A DNA stretch of 9,488 nucleotides, from positions 1 to 9,488 of the forward strand of contig CASDWR010000150.1 of the NCBI GenBank assembly GCA_949284665.1, in the 5' to 3' direction. How positions within the stretch are numbered: the stretch's first letter is position 1; every line of letters begins with the position of its first letter. The notes beneath the pieces were generated by a model. It was not told where the DNA came from. It did not search any database and saw only the letters and a list, made by a program, of their open reading frames with translations. The translations under genes were made by a program, and so were the position numbers. This stretch comes from an uncultured Rikenellaceae bacterium (GTDB lineage: Bacteria; Bacteroidota; Bacteroidia; Bacteroidales; Rikenellaceae). Below, piece by piece: positions 1 through 5,653 of this stretch.

Positions 1-414
1 CAGATATTCGTATTGTGCCAGTTGTACCTGTGTCTTGGCATAGGCGGTCGTCGCACGCTGCAGAAAAATATCGAGGATCAAACGTGTTCGGTCAATTGCC
101 CGTCGCCCCAGGGCTTTTTCGATATTGCGGGTTTGCGACGGGGATAATTCATCATCGAAGATGGCCAGATCGATGTCGTTTTCTTCGCAAAAGCGGGCGA
201 TCTCCTCCAGTTTACCTGGGCCTACATATGTGCGTGAGTGAGGAATCGGCAGACGTTGGGTGAATCGGTCGATGGCAACGATCCCTGCCGTTTCCGCCAG
301 AAATTCCAACTCGTCCAGATATTCCTCGGCTTGTGCCATTTCCTGTCGTTCGCGAACGACAGCTACCAGCACGGCCCTGCTTTCGAGTTGTTTTATGTCG
401 TTCTCCTGAGCCAT
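1..414 (-). CDS. hflX: GTPase HflX, N-terminal part (gene continues beyond position 1)
   Basis: HflX is a ribosome-associated GTPase that splits stalled or 100S ribosomes. The 138 visible residues are its N-terminal nucleotide-binding domain and the start of the helical linker. Recognisable pieces are VGPGKLEEI (residues 64-72, family form VGxGKxEE), DDELSPSQTRNIEKALG (87-103, family form ELSPxQxRNLE), and the following IDRTRLILDIFLQRATTAYAKTQVQLAQ in which the family's RTxLILDIFAxRAxTxEAKLQVELAQ is clear. The G1-G4 GTPase motifs would be encoded to the left of position 1. I chose the ATG at 412-414 because homology begins within about 15 residues of it; no good Shine-Dalgarno site precedes it. 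The upstream gene on the same strand is tonB, with a terminator between them and no TAnnTTTG box seen in the gap, so the source of hflX transcription is unclear. The frame is open to the window edge with no damage. Confidence 0.93.
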   Translation of the reverse strand, partial: MAQENDIKQLESRAVLVAVVRERQEMAQAEEYLDELEFLAETAGIVAIDRFTQRLPIPHSRTYVGPGKLEEIARFCEENDIDLAIFDDELSPSQTRNIEKALGRRAIDRTRLILDIFLQRATTAYAKTQVQLAQYEYL

Positions 415-440
415 GGACAGGTGTTTTTCGTGTAAAATGC

Positions 441-471
441 AAAAAACGAGGGTCCCCTTCGGGAAACCCTC
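441..471 (-). terminator. Rho-independent terminator after tonB
   Basis: Arms 448-457 and 462-471 close on a 4-nt loop (458-461). Read on the minus strand, the RNA forms a 10-bp stem including two G-U pairs, followed by six U residues (complement of 441-446). Read on the plus strand the same two positions become C-A mismatches, so the element works best for leftward transcription, as expected for the end of the tonB unit. It lies between the tonB stop and the hflX start and should limit read-through into hflX. Confidence 0.8.
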
Positions 472-478
472 TTTTCCT

Positions 479-493
479 TGTCGATATTCGACA
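479..493. repeat. Short perfect inverted repeat between tonB and hflX
   Basis: TGTCGA (479-484) and TCGACA (488-493) flank a 3-nt TAT spacer, giving a perfect 6-bp dyad 8 bp from the terminator stem, between the tonB stop and that terminator. It could be a small RNA hairpin or a protein site. Nothing links it to a known regulator, and at this length chance is possible. Confidence 0.3.
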
Positions 494-536
494 GATGTTG
501 CGCAATAACCGGGTACGGTGTCATCCGTAATGTCCG

Positions 537-1223
537 TCAGTTTGTAATCTGGAACTCGATGGGCAACGTGAATTTTACACGTACAGGTACATTACGCTGT
601 TTGCCCGGCGTCCACTTCGGCGAAGTCTTGAGAATGCGGACAGCTTCATCCGAAAGGGATGAGTCGGGAGTCAACAACACTTCGATGTTGCTCAACGTAC
701 CATCTTTTTCGATCACGAAAGCAAGAACAACTCTCCCTTGAATACCGTTTTCCTGTGCAACAACGGGGTAGCGGAAGTTTTTCTGCACCCACGCACGGAA
801 TTTCGTAAGGTCGCCTCCTTCGAACTTTGGCATCTCCTCGGCGAAAAGGAACGGGGTCTCCTCTTCGATCTCTTCGGTTGTCACGTCGAGTGTGGTCAGG
901 TTGATCTCTTCTTCCGTAAATTCGGCAAAATCAAAATCGGTGGTGATTTGCGTGTCGTTTTTCACCACATTCAGAATATCCGAAATGACGGAGATTGTTT
1001 GTTTTACGGGTTCCGTCGGTTTTTTCTCTTCTTCTTCAATGGTGATTTCCACAAGTTCCACTTCATCCGTCGCTTGCGAAACTACCATTTGTTGAATCAC
1101 TTTCTCTTTCTGGCTTACACCCATGGCGAGAATGACTGCTCCCAGAGAAATGACAAGTCCTATTTCCAGGAAAAGACCTCGCTTGTTTTGCAGGTCTGCT
1201 TTCGGGTTCTTTTTCGGTTGCAT
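537..1223 (-). CDS. tonB: Energy transducer TonB
   Basis: This 228-aa TonB-family protein couples the proton motive force, via ExbB/ExbD, to TonB-dependent outer-membrane transporters such as SusC-type receptors. The N-terminus is cytoplasmic and basic (KKNPKADLQNKR, residues 4-15), a pattern typical of Bacteroidota TonB proteins. A single membrane anchor follows (about 17-35), then a periplasmic linker rich in Glu, Thr and Val rather than the Pro/Lys repeats of enterobacterial TonB (about 52-125), and the C-terminal TonB domain (about 132-226). That domain shows FRYPVVAQENGIQGRVVLAFVI and, near the end, SPKWTPGKQRNVPVRVKFTLPIEF, both close to the family consensus. Length is normal. A purine-rich AAGGAAC lies about 15 nt before the ATG. 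No exbB/exbD neighbour is present, so this may be a stand-alone housekeeping or paralogous copy. The upstream gene-free region may supply a very long leader. Confidence 0.95.
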   Translation of the reverse strand: MQPKKNPKADLQNKRGLFLEIGLVISLGAVILAMGVSQKEKVIQQMVVSQATDEVELVEITIEEEEKKPTEPVKQTISVISDILNVVKNDTQITTDFDFAEFTEEEINLTTLDVTTEEIEEETPFLFAEEMPKFEGGDLTKFRAWVQKNFRYPVVAQENGIQGRVVLAFVIEKDGTLSNIEVLLTPDSSLSDEAVRILKTSPKWTPGKQRNVPVRVKFTLPIEFQITN

Positions 1224-1410
1224 ATTGTTGAATTTATGTTCCTTATTGTTTTTCGTTCAAAATCCGTTCCACGTATTGTCGTCACTCTTTTTTCAGGATT
1301 CCATCAGCGTCTCCTCCAATCAGAGATTTGCGTTTCCGCTTTATCCGTTGCTTTTTACGGAATTATCTCCACCTTGCTCCACTTTATTACAACCTGTTGG
1401 TTTCCTCTTT

Positions 1411-1419
1411 CCCCCCCCC
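1411..1419. repeat. C9 homopolymer (G9 on the minus strand)
   Basis: Nine consecutive C residues on +, embedded in a pyrimidine run at 1401-1432. It lies in the putative tonB leader about 190 bp before the tonB ATG, not inside a credible gene, so slippage would alter spacing or transcript structure rather than a reading frame. It is also a likely place for sequencing-length error. Confidence 0.85.
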
Positions 1420-1622
1420 ATTCTCTCTCCTCGCTCAAGTTCCGCCGCATGCGTTCTTTTTGCTCGCTTATCTGCCGGATATCCTACTGTTTGAAATCAT
1501 GCCCTCCCTGGGCCCTTTCATTTTTTAACCGCTCTCGTCTTCCCCTCCCGGCAACTTCATGCTGCGATCCCCTCTTCTTGCTTTTGTCCCCTCTTTCCCG
1601 GACCGATCCCGGATGCTTCCAT

Positions 1623-1642
1623 TTGGTTGTATACCAATATAC
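1623..1642. repeat. Two overlapping inverted repeats, possible operator
   Basis: TTGGT (1623-1627) and ACCAA (1633-1637) form a dyad with a 5-bp spacer. Overlapping it, GTATA (1629-1633) and TATAC (1638-1642) form a second dyad around CCAA. Both are perfect. They fall about 55-75 bp downstream of the transcription start predicted from the minus-strand box at 1703-1710, where a repressor could block elongation. The regulator, if any, is unknown. Confidence 0.35.
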
Positions 1643-1702
1643 TGCGTCGACAAATCTCGCTCGAAAAGAACTTCCTGCGAAGAGGATACGCTTTTCTACG
1701 TA

Positions 1703-1710
1703 CAAAGGTA
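1703..1710 (-). promoter_or_regulatory. Minus-strand -7 box (TACCTTTG), candidate tonB promoter
   Basis: The minus strand reads TACCTTTG, an exact match to the Bacteroidota -7 consensus TAnnTTTG and identical to the box of the tRNA promoter on the other strand. It was the only exact minus-strand match I found between tonB and the tRNA. The -33 element is poor: at the expected distance there is a T-rich run (complement of about 1731-1738) rather than TTG. If used, it would start RNA near 1697 and give tonB a leader of about 475 nt. Confidence 0.5.
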
Positions 1711-1821
1711 GAAATAAAAAATCAAATAAAGAAAAAAAGCACCTGTATTTTTTATTTAAATGTGAAAGGAATGGTAGGTCTCCGGGTACTGACGAGTCGG
1801 GGGAGGAGATGAGCTTAACCG

Positions 1822-1837
1822 GTGAAAAAACTTTCAC
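1822..1837. repeat. Perfect hairpin GTGAAA-aaac-TTTCAC upstream of the tRNA promoter
   Basis: Six-base arms at 1822-1827 and 1832-1837 with a 4-nt loop, ending 8 bp before the -33 TTG of the tRNA-Ala promoter. It could be an upstream regulatory dyad. It has no U-tract and ends no gene, so it is not called a terminator. Confidence 0.3.
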
Positions 1838-1845
1838 TGTCGGAT

Positions 1846-1877
1846 GTTGCGTATGTAAAAAAAAGCTATTACCTTTG
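1846..1877 (+). promoter_or_regulatory. Promoter of tRNA-Ala(GGC)
   Basis: TTG at 1846-1848 and TACCTTTG at 1870-1877, separated by 21 bp, fit the Bacteroidota sigma-70 (-33 TTTG / -7 TAnnTTTG) pattern. Transcription should begin near 1883, leaving a leader of only a few nucleotides before the mature tRNA 5' end at 1890. An A-rich stretch lies between the two elements. Confidence 0.8.
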
Positions 1878-1889
1878 TCTCGCTTCTAC

Positions 1890-1963
<74 letters not shown>

Positions 1964-1972
1964 CGCTTTCCC

Positions 1973-2001
1973 TTCGGCTGCTTCGGCAGCCGAAATTTTT
2001 T
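1973..2001 (+). terminator. Strong rho-independent terminator after tRNA-Ala
   Basis: A perfect 9-bp stem, TTCGGCTGC (1973-1981) with GCAGCCGAA (1986-1994), closes a UUCG tetraloop and is followed by six T residues (1996-2001). It ends 13 bp before the rlmN start codon, so rlmN sits immediately behind a terminator with no room for a promoter of its own in between. Confidence 0.9.
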
Positions 2002-2002
2002 C

Positions 2003-2007
2003 AGGAG
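2003..2007 (+). promoter_or_regulatory. Shine-Dalgarno site that sets the rlmN start
   Basis: AGGAG lies 7 bp before the ATG at 2015. It is the clearest ribosome-binding site in the window and rules out starts further upstream, which would fall inside the tRNA. Confidence 0.7.
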
Positions 2008-2014
2008 ATTTTCG

Positions 2015-3055
2015 ATGGATACCCTTTTCGGCAAGACACTTGTAGAATTACGTGATGTGGCAGCCCGTTTGGGAATGCCCCGTTACGCTGCGATACAGAT
2101 GGCAACATGGCTTTACAAAAAAGGCGCCGTCACTATCGGCAGTATGAGTGATCTTTCTCTTCGTCACCGGGAAATGTTGTCCGGGATGTTCGAGATGGGC
2201 CTTTCTGCTCCATTATCAGTGGCATGTTCGAAGGATGGTACGAAAAAATACCTTTTCGGTACCCCGGCAGGTGAATTGATAGAGTCTGCCTATATTCCCG
2301 ATGACGACCGGGCAACGCTCTGTCTTTCCTCTCAAGTCGGATGTCGGATGGGTTGCCGGTTTTGCATGACGGCCCGTCAGGGTTTTCGGGGGAATCTTAC
2401 CGTGGCATCCATACTCAATCAAATTGCATCCTTGCCCGAACGCTCTCTTTTGACCAATGCAGTTTATATGGGGATGGGAGAGCCGCTCGATAATACGGAT
2501 AACGTGTTGCGGTCGTTGGAGATACTGACTTCCGAATGGGGATATGCCTGGAGCCCGACACGAATCACACTTTCTACTGTCGGTGTAATTCCGTCGTTGA
2601 GACGATTCCTCGAAGAAAGCGACGTGCATCTTGCAATCAGTTTGCACTCCCCGTTCCCCGAACAACGGGCGGAAATCATGCCCGTCGAGAAACGTTATCC
2701 GATTCGGGAGGTGGTGGATCTGTTGAAGAGATATGATTTCTCCAGGCAACGGCGCGTGAGTTTCGAGTATCTGGTTCTGAAAGGGATGAACGACTCTCCC
2801 GAGCATGTCAAAGAGTTGTGCCGGTTGTTGAACGGGCTGAAATGCCGGATCAATCTGATTCGGTTTCATGCTATTCCGGATTCTCCCTTTGTCTCTCCGG
2901 ATGCGGCGACGATGGTGCGGTTTCGTCAGGCACTGTCGTTGCGAGGGATCGTTACGACCATCCGTGCATCGCGCGGAGAGGACATTCAGGCGGCATGCGG
3001 ACTTCTTTCAACCCGGGCTTTGGGGGAGCGGGGAGCGCTTCGGTACGACATTTGA
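2015..3055 (+). CDS. rlmN: Dual-specificity RNA methyltransferase RlmN (23S rRNA A2503-C2)
   Basis: This 346-aa radical-SAM enzyme makes 2-methyladenosine at A2503 of 23S rRNA and, in characterised members, at A37 of some tRNAs. The 4Fe-4S motif CRMGCRFC gives ligands Cys110, Cys114 and Cys117. Cys103 (in TLCLSSQVGC) matches E. coli Cys118, and Cys328 (in GEDIQAACG) matches the methyl-carrying Cys355, so both catalytic cysteines are present. The SAM-binding GMGEP is at 153-157 and SLHSP at 209-213. Length is normal for the family. The frame is open upstream to 1922, but that would translate the tRNA; the ATG at 2015 has AGGAG 7 bp before it and begins a normal RlmN N-terminus. The gene follows tRNA-Ala and its terminator by 13 bp, so expression probably depends on read-through or on a promoter hidden further upstream. 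No oddities in the catalytic core. Confidence 0.96.
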   Translation: MDTLFGKTLVELRDVAARLGMPRYAAIQMATWLYKKGAVTIGSMSDLSLRHREMLSGMFEMGLSAPLSVACSKDGTKKYLFGTPAGELIESAYIPDDDRATLCLSSQVGCRMGCRFCMTARQGFRGNLTVASILNQIASLPERSLLTNAVYMGMGEPLDNTDNVLRSLEILTSEWGYAWSPTRITLSTVGVIPSLRRFLEESDVHLAISLHSPFPEQRAEIMPVEKRYPIREVVDLLKRYDFSRQRRVSFEYLVLKGMNDSPEHVKELCRLLNGLKCRINLIRFHAIPDSPFVSPDAATMVRFRQALSLRGIVTTIRASRGEDIQAACGLLSTRALGERGALRYDI

Positions 3056-3073
3056 AGCCCATGTTGTCGACAA

Positions 3074-3106
3074 GACGGACCGCCGTGTGATCCGTCATTG
3101 ATTTTT
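3074..3106 (+). terminator. Possible weak terminator after rlmN
   Basis: GACGGA (3074-3079) pairs with TCCGTC (3091-3096) around an 11-nt loop, followed by ATTGATTTTTA. The stem is short and the T-run is set back 6 nt, so termination would be partial. It lies between rlmN and the thioredoxin gene, for which I found no TAnnTTTG box, so read-through may serve the latter. Confidence 0.4.
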
Positions 3107-3135
3107 ATGGTTGATAATCATTCGATTCGTAGAAT

Positions 3136-3576
3136 ATGAAAGTTTTTCATTATGCGTTAATCCTGTTTTTGGCGGTTGCCGCATGTCGCGTGAGTGCGCA
3201 AGAGAGGTCAAAAGAAGGTGTGGCGTTCAGAGATTTGACTCTTGAGGAGGCATTGGTACAGGCCGCTCAGGAAAAAAAGTTTGTTTTTGCGGATATCTAT
3301 GCCGTATGGTGTGGCCCGTGCAAGTATATGGACCGACATGTGCTTTCCGACAAGGAGGTCGGCAATTATGTCAATGAGCATTTCGTTGCCGTGAAATTCG
3401 ATGGAGACAAACCGGATGGGGAGGCGATGTGCCGGCAATATCGTGTGAAGGCATATCCTACCTATCTGGTGATCGACTCGGAAGGGGATCTCGTCGGACG
3501 TCTGGTGGGCGTGAATACAGCATCGAATTTTGTCAAACAACTGGGAAAGTTGATCGAAAACCGTCGTAAAAAGTAA
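3136..3576 (+). CDS. Exported thioredoxin-fold protein (WCGPC)
   Basis: This is a 146-aa predicted periplasmic thiol-disulfide protein. The N-terminal export signal spans residues 1-21 (hydrophobic core about 6-16). Cleavage by signal peptidase I after VSA21 is plausible, but VAAC17 also fits a loose lipobox, so it may instead be a lipoprotein. The mature part is a thioredoxin domain with the active site WCGPCK (Cys59, Cys62) preceded by FADIYAVW, and the cis-proline loop YPT (Pro108). The form FxDxYAxWCGPCKxMDxxV resembles the Thioredoxin_7/DsbD-C-terminal-like group common in Bacteroidota, usually taken to reduce or oxidise envelope proteins; its partner is unknown. Lengths and key residues are complete. 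It lies 80 bp after rlmN and 53 bp before the flippase gene. The ATG at 3136 is chosen because it starts the signal peptide; ribosome-binding sequence is weak. Confidence 0.88.
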   Translation: MKVFHYALILFLAVAACRVSAQERSKEGVAFRDLTLEEALVQAAQEKKFVFADIYAVWCGPCKYMDRHVLSDKEVGNYVNEHFVAVKFDGDKPDGEAMCRQYRVKAYPTYLVIDSEGDLVGRLVGVNTASNFVKQLGKLIENRRKK

Positions 3577-3595
3577 TTTCACACTCTTTTTTTGT

Positions 3596-3603
3596 TATCT
3601 TTG
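3596..3603 (+). promoter_or_regulatory. Candidate -7 box (TATCTTTG) for the flippase-dut-holB-folK operon
   Basis: TATCTTTG matches the Bacteroidota TAnnTTTG box and lies 26 bp before the flippase ATG. A run of seven T residues (3587-3593) sits just upstream. No TTG is present at the -33 distance, so strength is uncertain. Confidence 0.5.
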
Positions 3604-3629
3604 AAGTTTGATTCAAGGATAACGGGAAA

Positions 3630-5180
3630 ATGGGCATGTTGAGAATGCTGGCCGGTCAGACGGCCATTTACGGGATAAGCAGCGTAGTGGCGCGACTGCT
3701 CAACTATTTGCTTGTCCCATACTATACCCGCATCATGACTGAGGCGGAGTATGGGGTGATTACCGACATGTATGCCCTGATTCCATTCGCCCTGGTAGTG
3801 CTTACCATGGGGATGGAATCGGGGTATTTCCGTTTCACCGGTCGGGCCGGAGACGAAGCTTCGGCACGTCGGGTATTCGCTACCACATGGGGGGCCGTTA
3901 CATTGGTTTCGTTGGTTTTCATGGCATTGGTCTTGCTGTTCCTGCATCCTTTGGCCTCTGCAATGAACTATGCCGACCACCCTTCGTATGTGTGGATTGT
4001 CGGGGCTATTGTTACGCTCGATTCCATCTCGGCGATTCCTTTCGCCCGGTTGCGACAAAAGGGACAGGCTTTCCGTTATGTGTTTGTCCGTATTTTTTCA
4101 GTGCTCATCAACTTGGCGTTTTGTCTCTTCTTCTATACTTGTCTTCCTTCGATCGGCGTTTTGTCGGCGATTTATGATCCGAGTTTCGGCCCGGGGTACG
4201 CCTTTGTGGCCAATCTGATTTCCAGCGGATTTACATTGATAGCCTTGTTGCCTTCGTGCGACCGGATTGTGCCGCGGATCGATGTCCGACTATTCAAAAC
4301 CATTTTGCTCTATTCGCTGCCTTTGTTGGCGAGTGGAATTGCCGGTACCGCCAACGAATTCATCGACCGTCAGATGATTAAGTATCTGATGCCTGCCGAA
4401 GAGGCAATGTCGGCTCTCGGAGTCTATGGGGCGGTGGTGAAAATCGGGGTGGTGATGCTTATGTTCACGCAGATGTATCGATTGGCCGCCGAACCATTTT
4501 TCCTCTCGAATTTCCGGGAAATGGAGAGAAACAGTCCTGCAGGTGGTGCCGGAACTATATCCCGAGTCCCTGCCTATCAGGAAACCGGCTACGATGTGGA
4601 TGCCTTCAAACGGACCAATGCCGAAGCTTTGAAGTATTTCATAATCGTTTCGGTTTTTCTGTTCCTTGTCATCACTCTCTTTTCCGATCTCTTTGCTCTC
4701 ATTGTCGGACGCAATTTTCGGGAAGGACTCTATATCCTGCCGGTAGTCTTGATCGCCAACATGTTTTCAGGAGTGGTGCTGAATCTTTCTTTCTGGTACA
4801 AACAGACAGGTGCGACCCGTTTTGCCCTTATTGTAACGGGAACGGGATTGGTCGTTACGGTGGTCTTCAACCTGTTGCTGGTACCCGGTATGGGGTATTA
4901 CGGTGCGGCGATTGCCCGGCTGTTGTGCGAAGCGGCAATGGTGGTATTGAGCTATCTGTTGAATCGGAAATATTTCCCTACGCCTTATGATCTGCGGCGC
5001 ATTGGGGAGTATCTGGCAATAGGTGCGTTGCTCTATGGGGTAGGCCTCTGGTGTGGCGGCATGGTTGTTTGGATGAGATATTTTTTATACCTTGTGCTCG
5101 TCGTTGCGTTTGTGTGGTATGCCATACGAAGGGAACGGCTCGATATCCCGGGCATGATCCGTTCGGTATTGAAACGTTGA
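3630..5180 (+). CDS. Polysaccharide/lipid-linked oligosaccharide flippase family membrane protein
   Basis: This 516-aa multi-spanning inner-membrane protein belongs to the Wzx/MurJ-like MOP superfamily that moves lipid-linked sugars across the membrane. The start [35 protein letters not shown] (residues 8-42) is the characteristic first helix and loop of polysaccharide-synthesis flippases. I count roughly 13-14 hydrophobic segments, for example 47-60, 86-105, 120-135, 152-172, 191-207, 223-240, 263-282, 335-352, 366-386, 398-417, 423-442 and 460-500. The C-terminal half (about 335-445) resembles the Polysacc_synt_C domain. A polar loop at about 298-330 ([13 protein letters not shown]...) interrupts it and may be lineage-specific. 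The substrate cannot be read from the sequence: no glycosyltransferases are nearby, and the next genes are dut (16-bp gap), holB and folK. That argues for a core envelope role rather than a capsule locus. The ATG at 3630 has AAGG about 10 bp upstream. Confidence 0.88.
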   Translation: MGMLRMLAGQTAIYGISSVVARLLNYLLVPYYTRIMTEAEYGVITDMYALIPFALVVLTMGMESGYFRFTGRAGDEASARRVFATTWGAVTLVSLVFMALVLLFLHPLASAMNYADHPSYVWIVGAIVTLDSISAIPFARLRQKGQAFRYVFVRIFSVLINLAFCLFFYTCLPSIGVLSAIYDPSFGPGYAFVANLISSGFTLIALLPSCDRIVPRIDVRLFKTILLYSLPLLASGIAGTANEFIDRQMIKYLMPAEEAMSALGVYGAVVKIGVVMLMFTQMYRLAAEPFFLSNFREMERNSPAGGAGTISRVPAYQETGYDVDAFKRTNAEALKYFIIVSVFLFLVITLFSDLFALIVGRNFREGLYILPVVLIANMFSGVVLNLSFWYKQTGATRFALIVTGTGLVVTVVFNLLLVPGMGYYGAAIARLLCEAAMVVLSYLLNRKYFPTPYDLRRIGEYLAIGALLYGVGLWCGGMVVWMRYFLYLVLVVAFVWYAIRRERLDIPGMIRSVLKR

Positions 5181-5196
5181 AATTTGCATCGAAAAT

Positions 5197-5628
5197 ATGA
5201 AAGTGAAAATAGTGAATCGATCGGCATTCGACTTGCCCGACTATCAAACCCCCCTCTCGGCTGGGATGGATGTTCGGGCAAATATCGTCGAACCGGTAAC
5301 TTTGCCGCCGCTGGGTCGGGCGACGATCCCTACGGGACTTTTCGTGGAATTGCCCGCCGGGTACGAATTGCAGGTAAGACCCCGGAGCGGTCTGGCTGCC
5401 AAATACGGGGTGACCGTACTTAATTCGCCGGGGACGGTGGATGCCGATTACCGCGGAGAGATCGGGGTAATATTGGCGAATCTCTCGGACAAGGACTTTA
5501 CGGTCAAACCCGGAGAGCGGATTGCCCAGATGGTGGTGGCTTCCCATGCCCGGGTGGAGTGGGAAATGGTGGATGTCCTGTCGGAGACGGAACGCGGATC
5601 CGGAGGTTTCGGCAGTACGGGGCGCTGA
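5197..5628 (+). CDS. dut: dUTP diphosphatase (dUTPase)
   Basis: Cytoplasmic trimeric dUTPase of 143 aa, hydrolysing dUTP to dUMP and pyrophosphate, which keeps uracil out of DNA and feeds dTMP synthesis. All five family motifs are intact and in order: SAGMDVRA (21-28), RPRSGLA (61-67), [19 protein letters not shown] (75-93, with Asp82 in the position of the catalytic aspartate), GERIAQMV (106-113) and the mobile C-terminal arm [10 protein letters not shown] (133-142). Length is standard. It lies 16 bp after the flippase stop and 25 bp before holB, so all are probably on one mRNA. The ATG at 5197 starts the usual MKVKIVN first strand; no strong ribosome-binding site is seen. Confidence 0.97.
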   Translation: MKVKIVNRSAFDLPDYQTPLSAGMDVRANIVEPVTLPPLGRATIPTGLFVELPAGYELQVRPRSGLAAKYGVTVLNSPGTVDADYRGEIGVILANLSDKDFTVKPGERIAQMVVASHARVEWEMVDVLSETERGSGGFGSTGR

Positions 5629-5653
5629 TCCGACGATAAATAAAAGCAGGAAA

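Larger units (their letters stand above)
1224..1889. other. 666-bp gene-free divergent intergenic region, pyrimidine-rich on + (purine-rich on -)
   Basis: This gap separates leftward tonB from rightward tRNA-Ala. Frames open through it give low-complexity Ser/Pro/Phe/Leu or Arg/Lys/Gly/Glu peptides without family resemblance or a good initiation site. Composition is very skewed: in 1401-1432 only one of 32 bases on + is a purine, and 1540-1615 is similar. The minus strand is thus purine-rich in the direction of tonB. Inside are a minus promoter candidate (1703-1710), a C9 run (1411-1419), overlapping inverted repeats (1623-1642), an A/T-rich patch (about 1700-1775), a hairpin (1822-1837) and the tRNA promoter (1846-1877). 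Both arms of a stable structured RNA are hard to build from so one-sided a composition, so I do not call an ncRNA. Confidence 0.6.

Noticed and set aside
1480..1487. GGATATCC palindrome
   Set aside because: An 8-bp palindrome is expected by chance in a window of this size and has no supporting context.
1440..1622. Chain of mini-ORFs (11-31 codons) on - in the tonB leader, two of them overlapping as ATGA
   Set aside because: Purine-rich sequence naturally lacks stop codons such as TAA/TAG in some frames and gives chance ATGs; no conservation evidence can be read from one sequence.
1627..1812. 61-codon basic open frame on + starting with TTG
   Set aside because: Non-ATG start, no ribosome-binding site, no promoter seen on +, and the start overlaps an inverted repeat.
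1484..1837. 117-codon open frame on - in the gene-free gap
   Set aside because: No ribosome-binding site, its ATG lies well upstream of the only promoter box on that strand, and the product is low-complexity Arg/Lys/Gly/Phe.
1224..1889. A structured ncRNA (6S, tmRNA, RNase P RNA) or riboswitch in the gap
   Set aside because: I looked for the conserved cores of RNase P RNA, tmRNA and the TPP riboswitch and saw none; the one-sided purine composition cannot form the long helices of 6S RNA.
2216..2869. 217-codon open frame on - inside rlmN
   Set aside because: Fully antisense to a well-supported gene; no recognisable domains.
4978..5547. 189-codon open frame on - across the flippase end and dut
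   Set aside because: Antisense to dut with all five dUTPase motifs intact; the product is Arg/His/Pro-rich shadow sequence.
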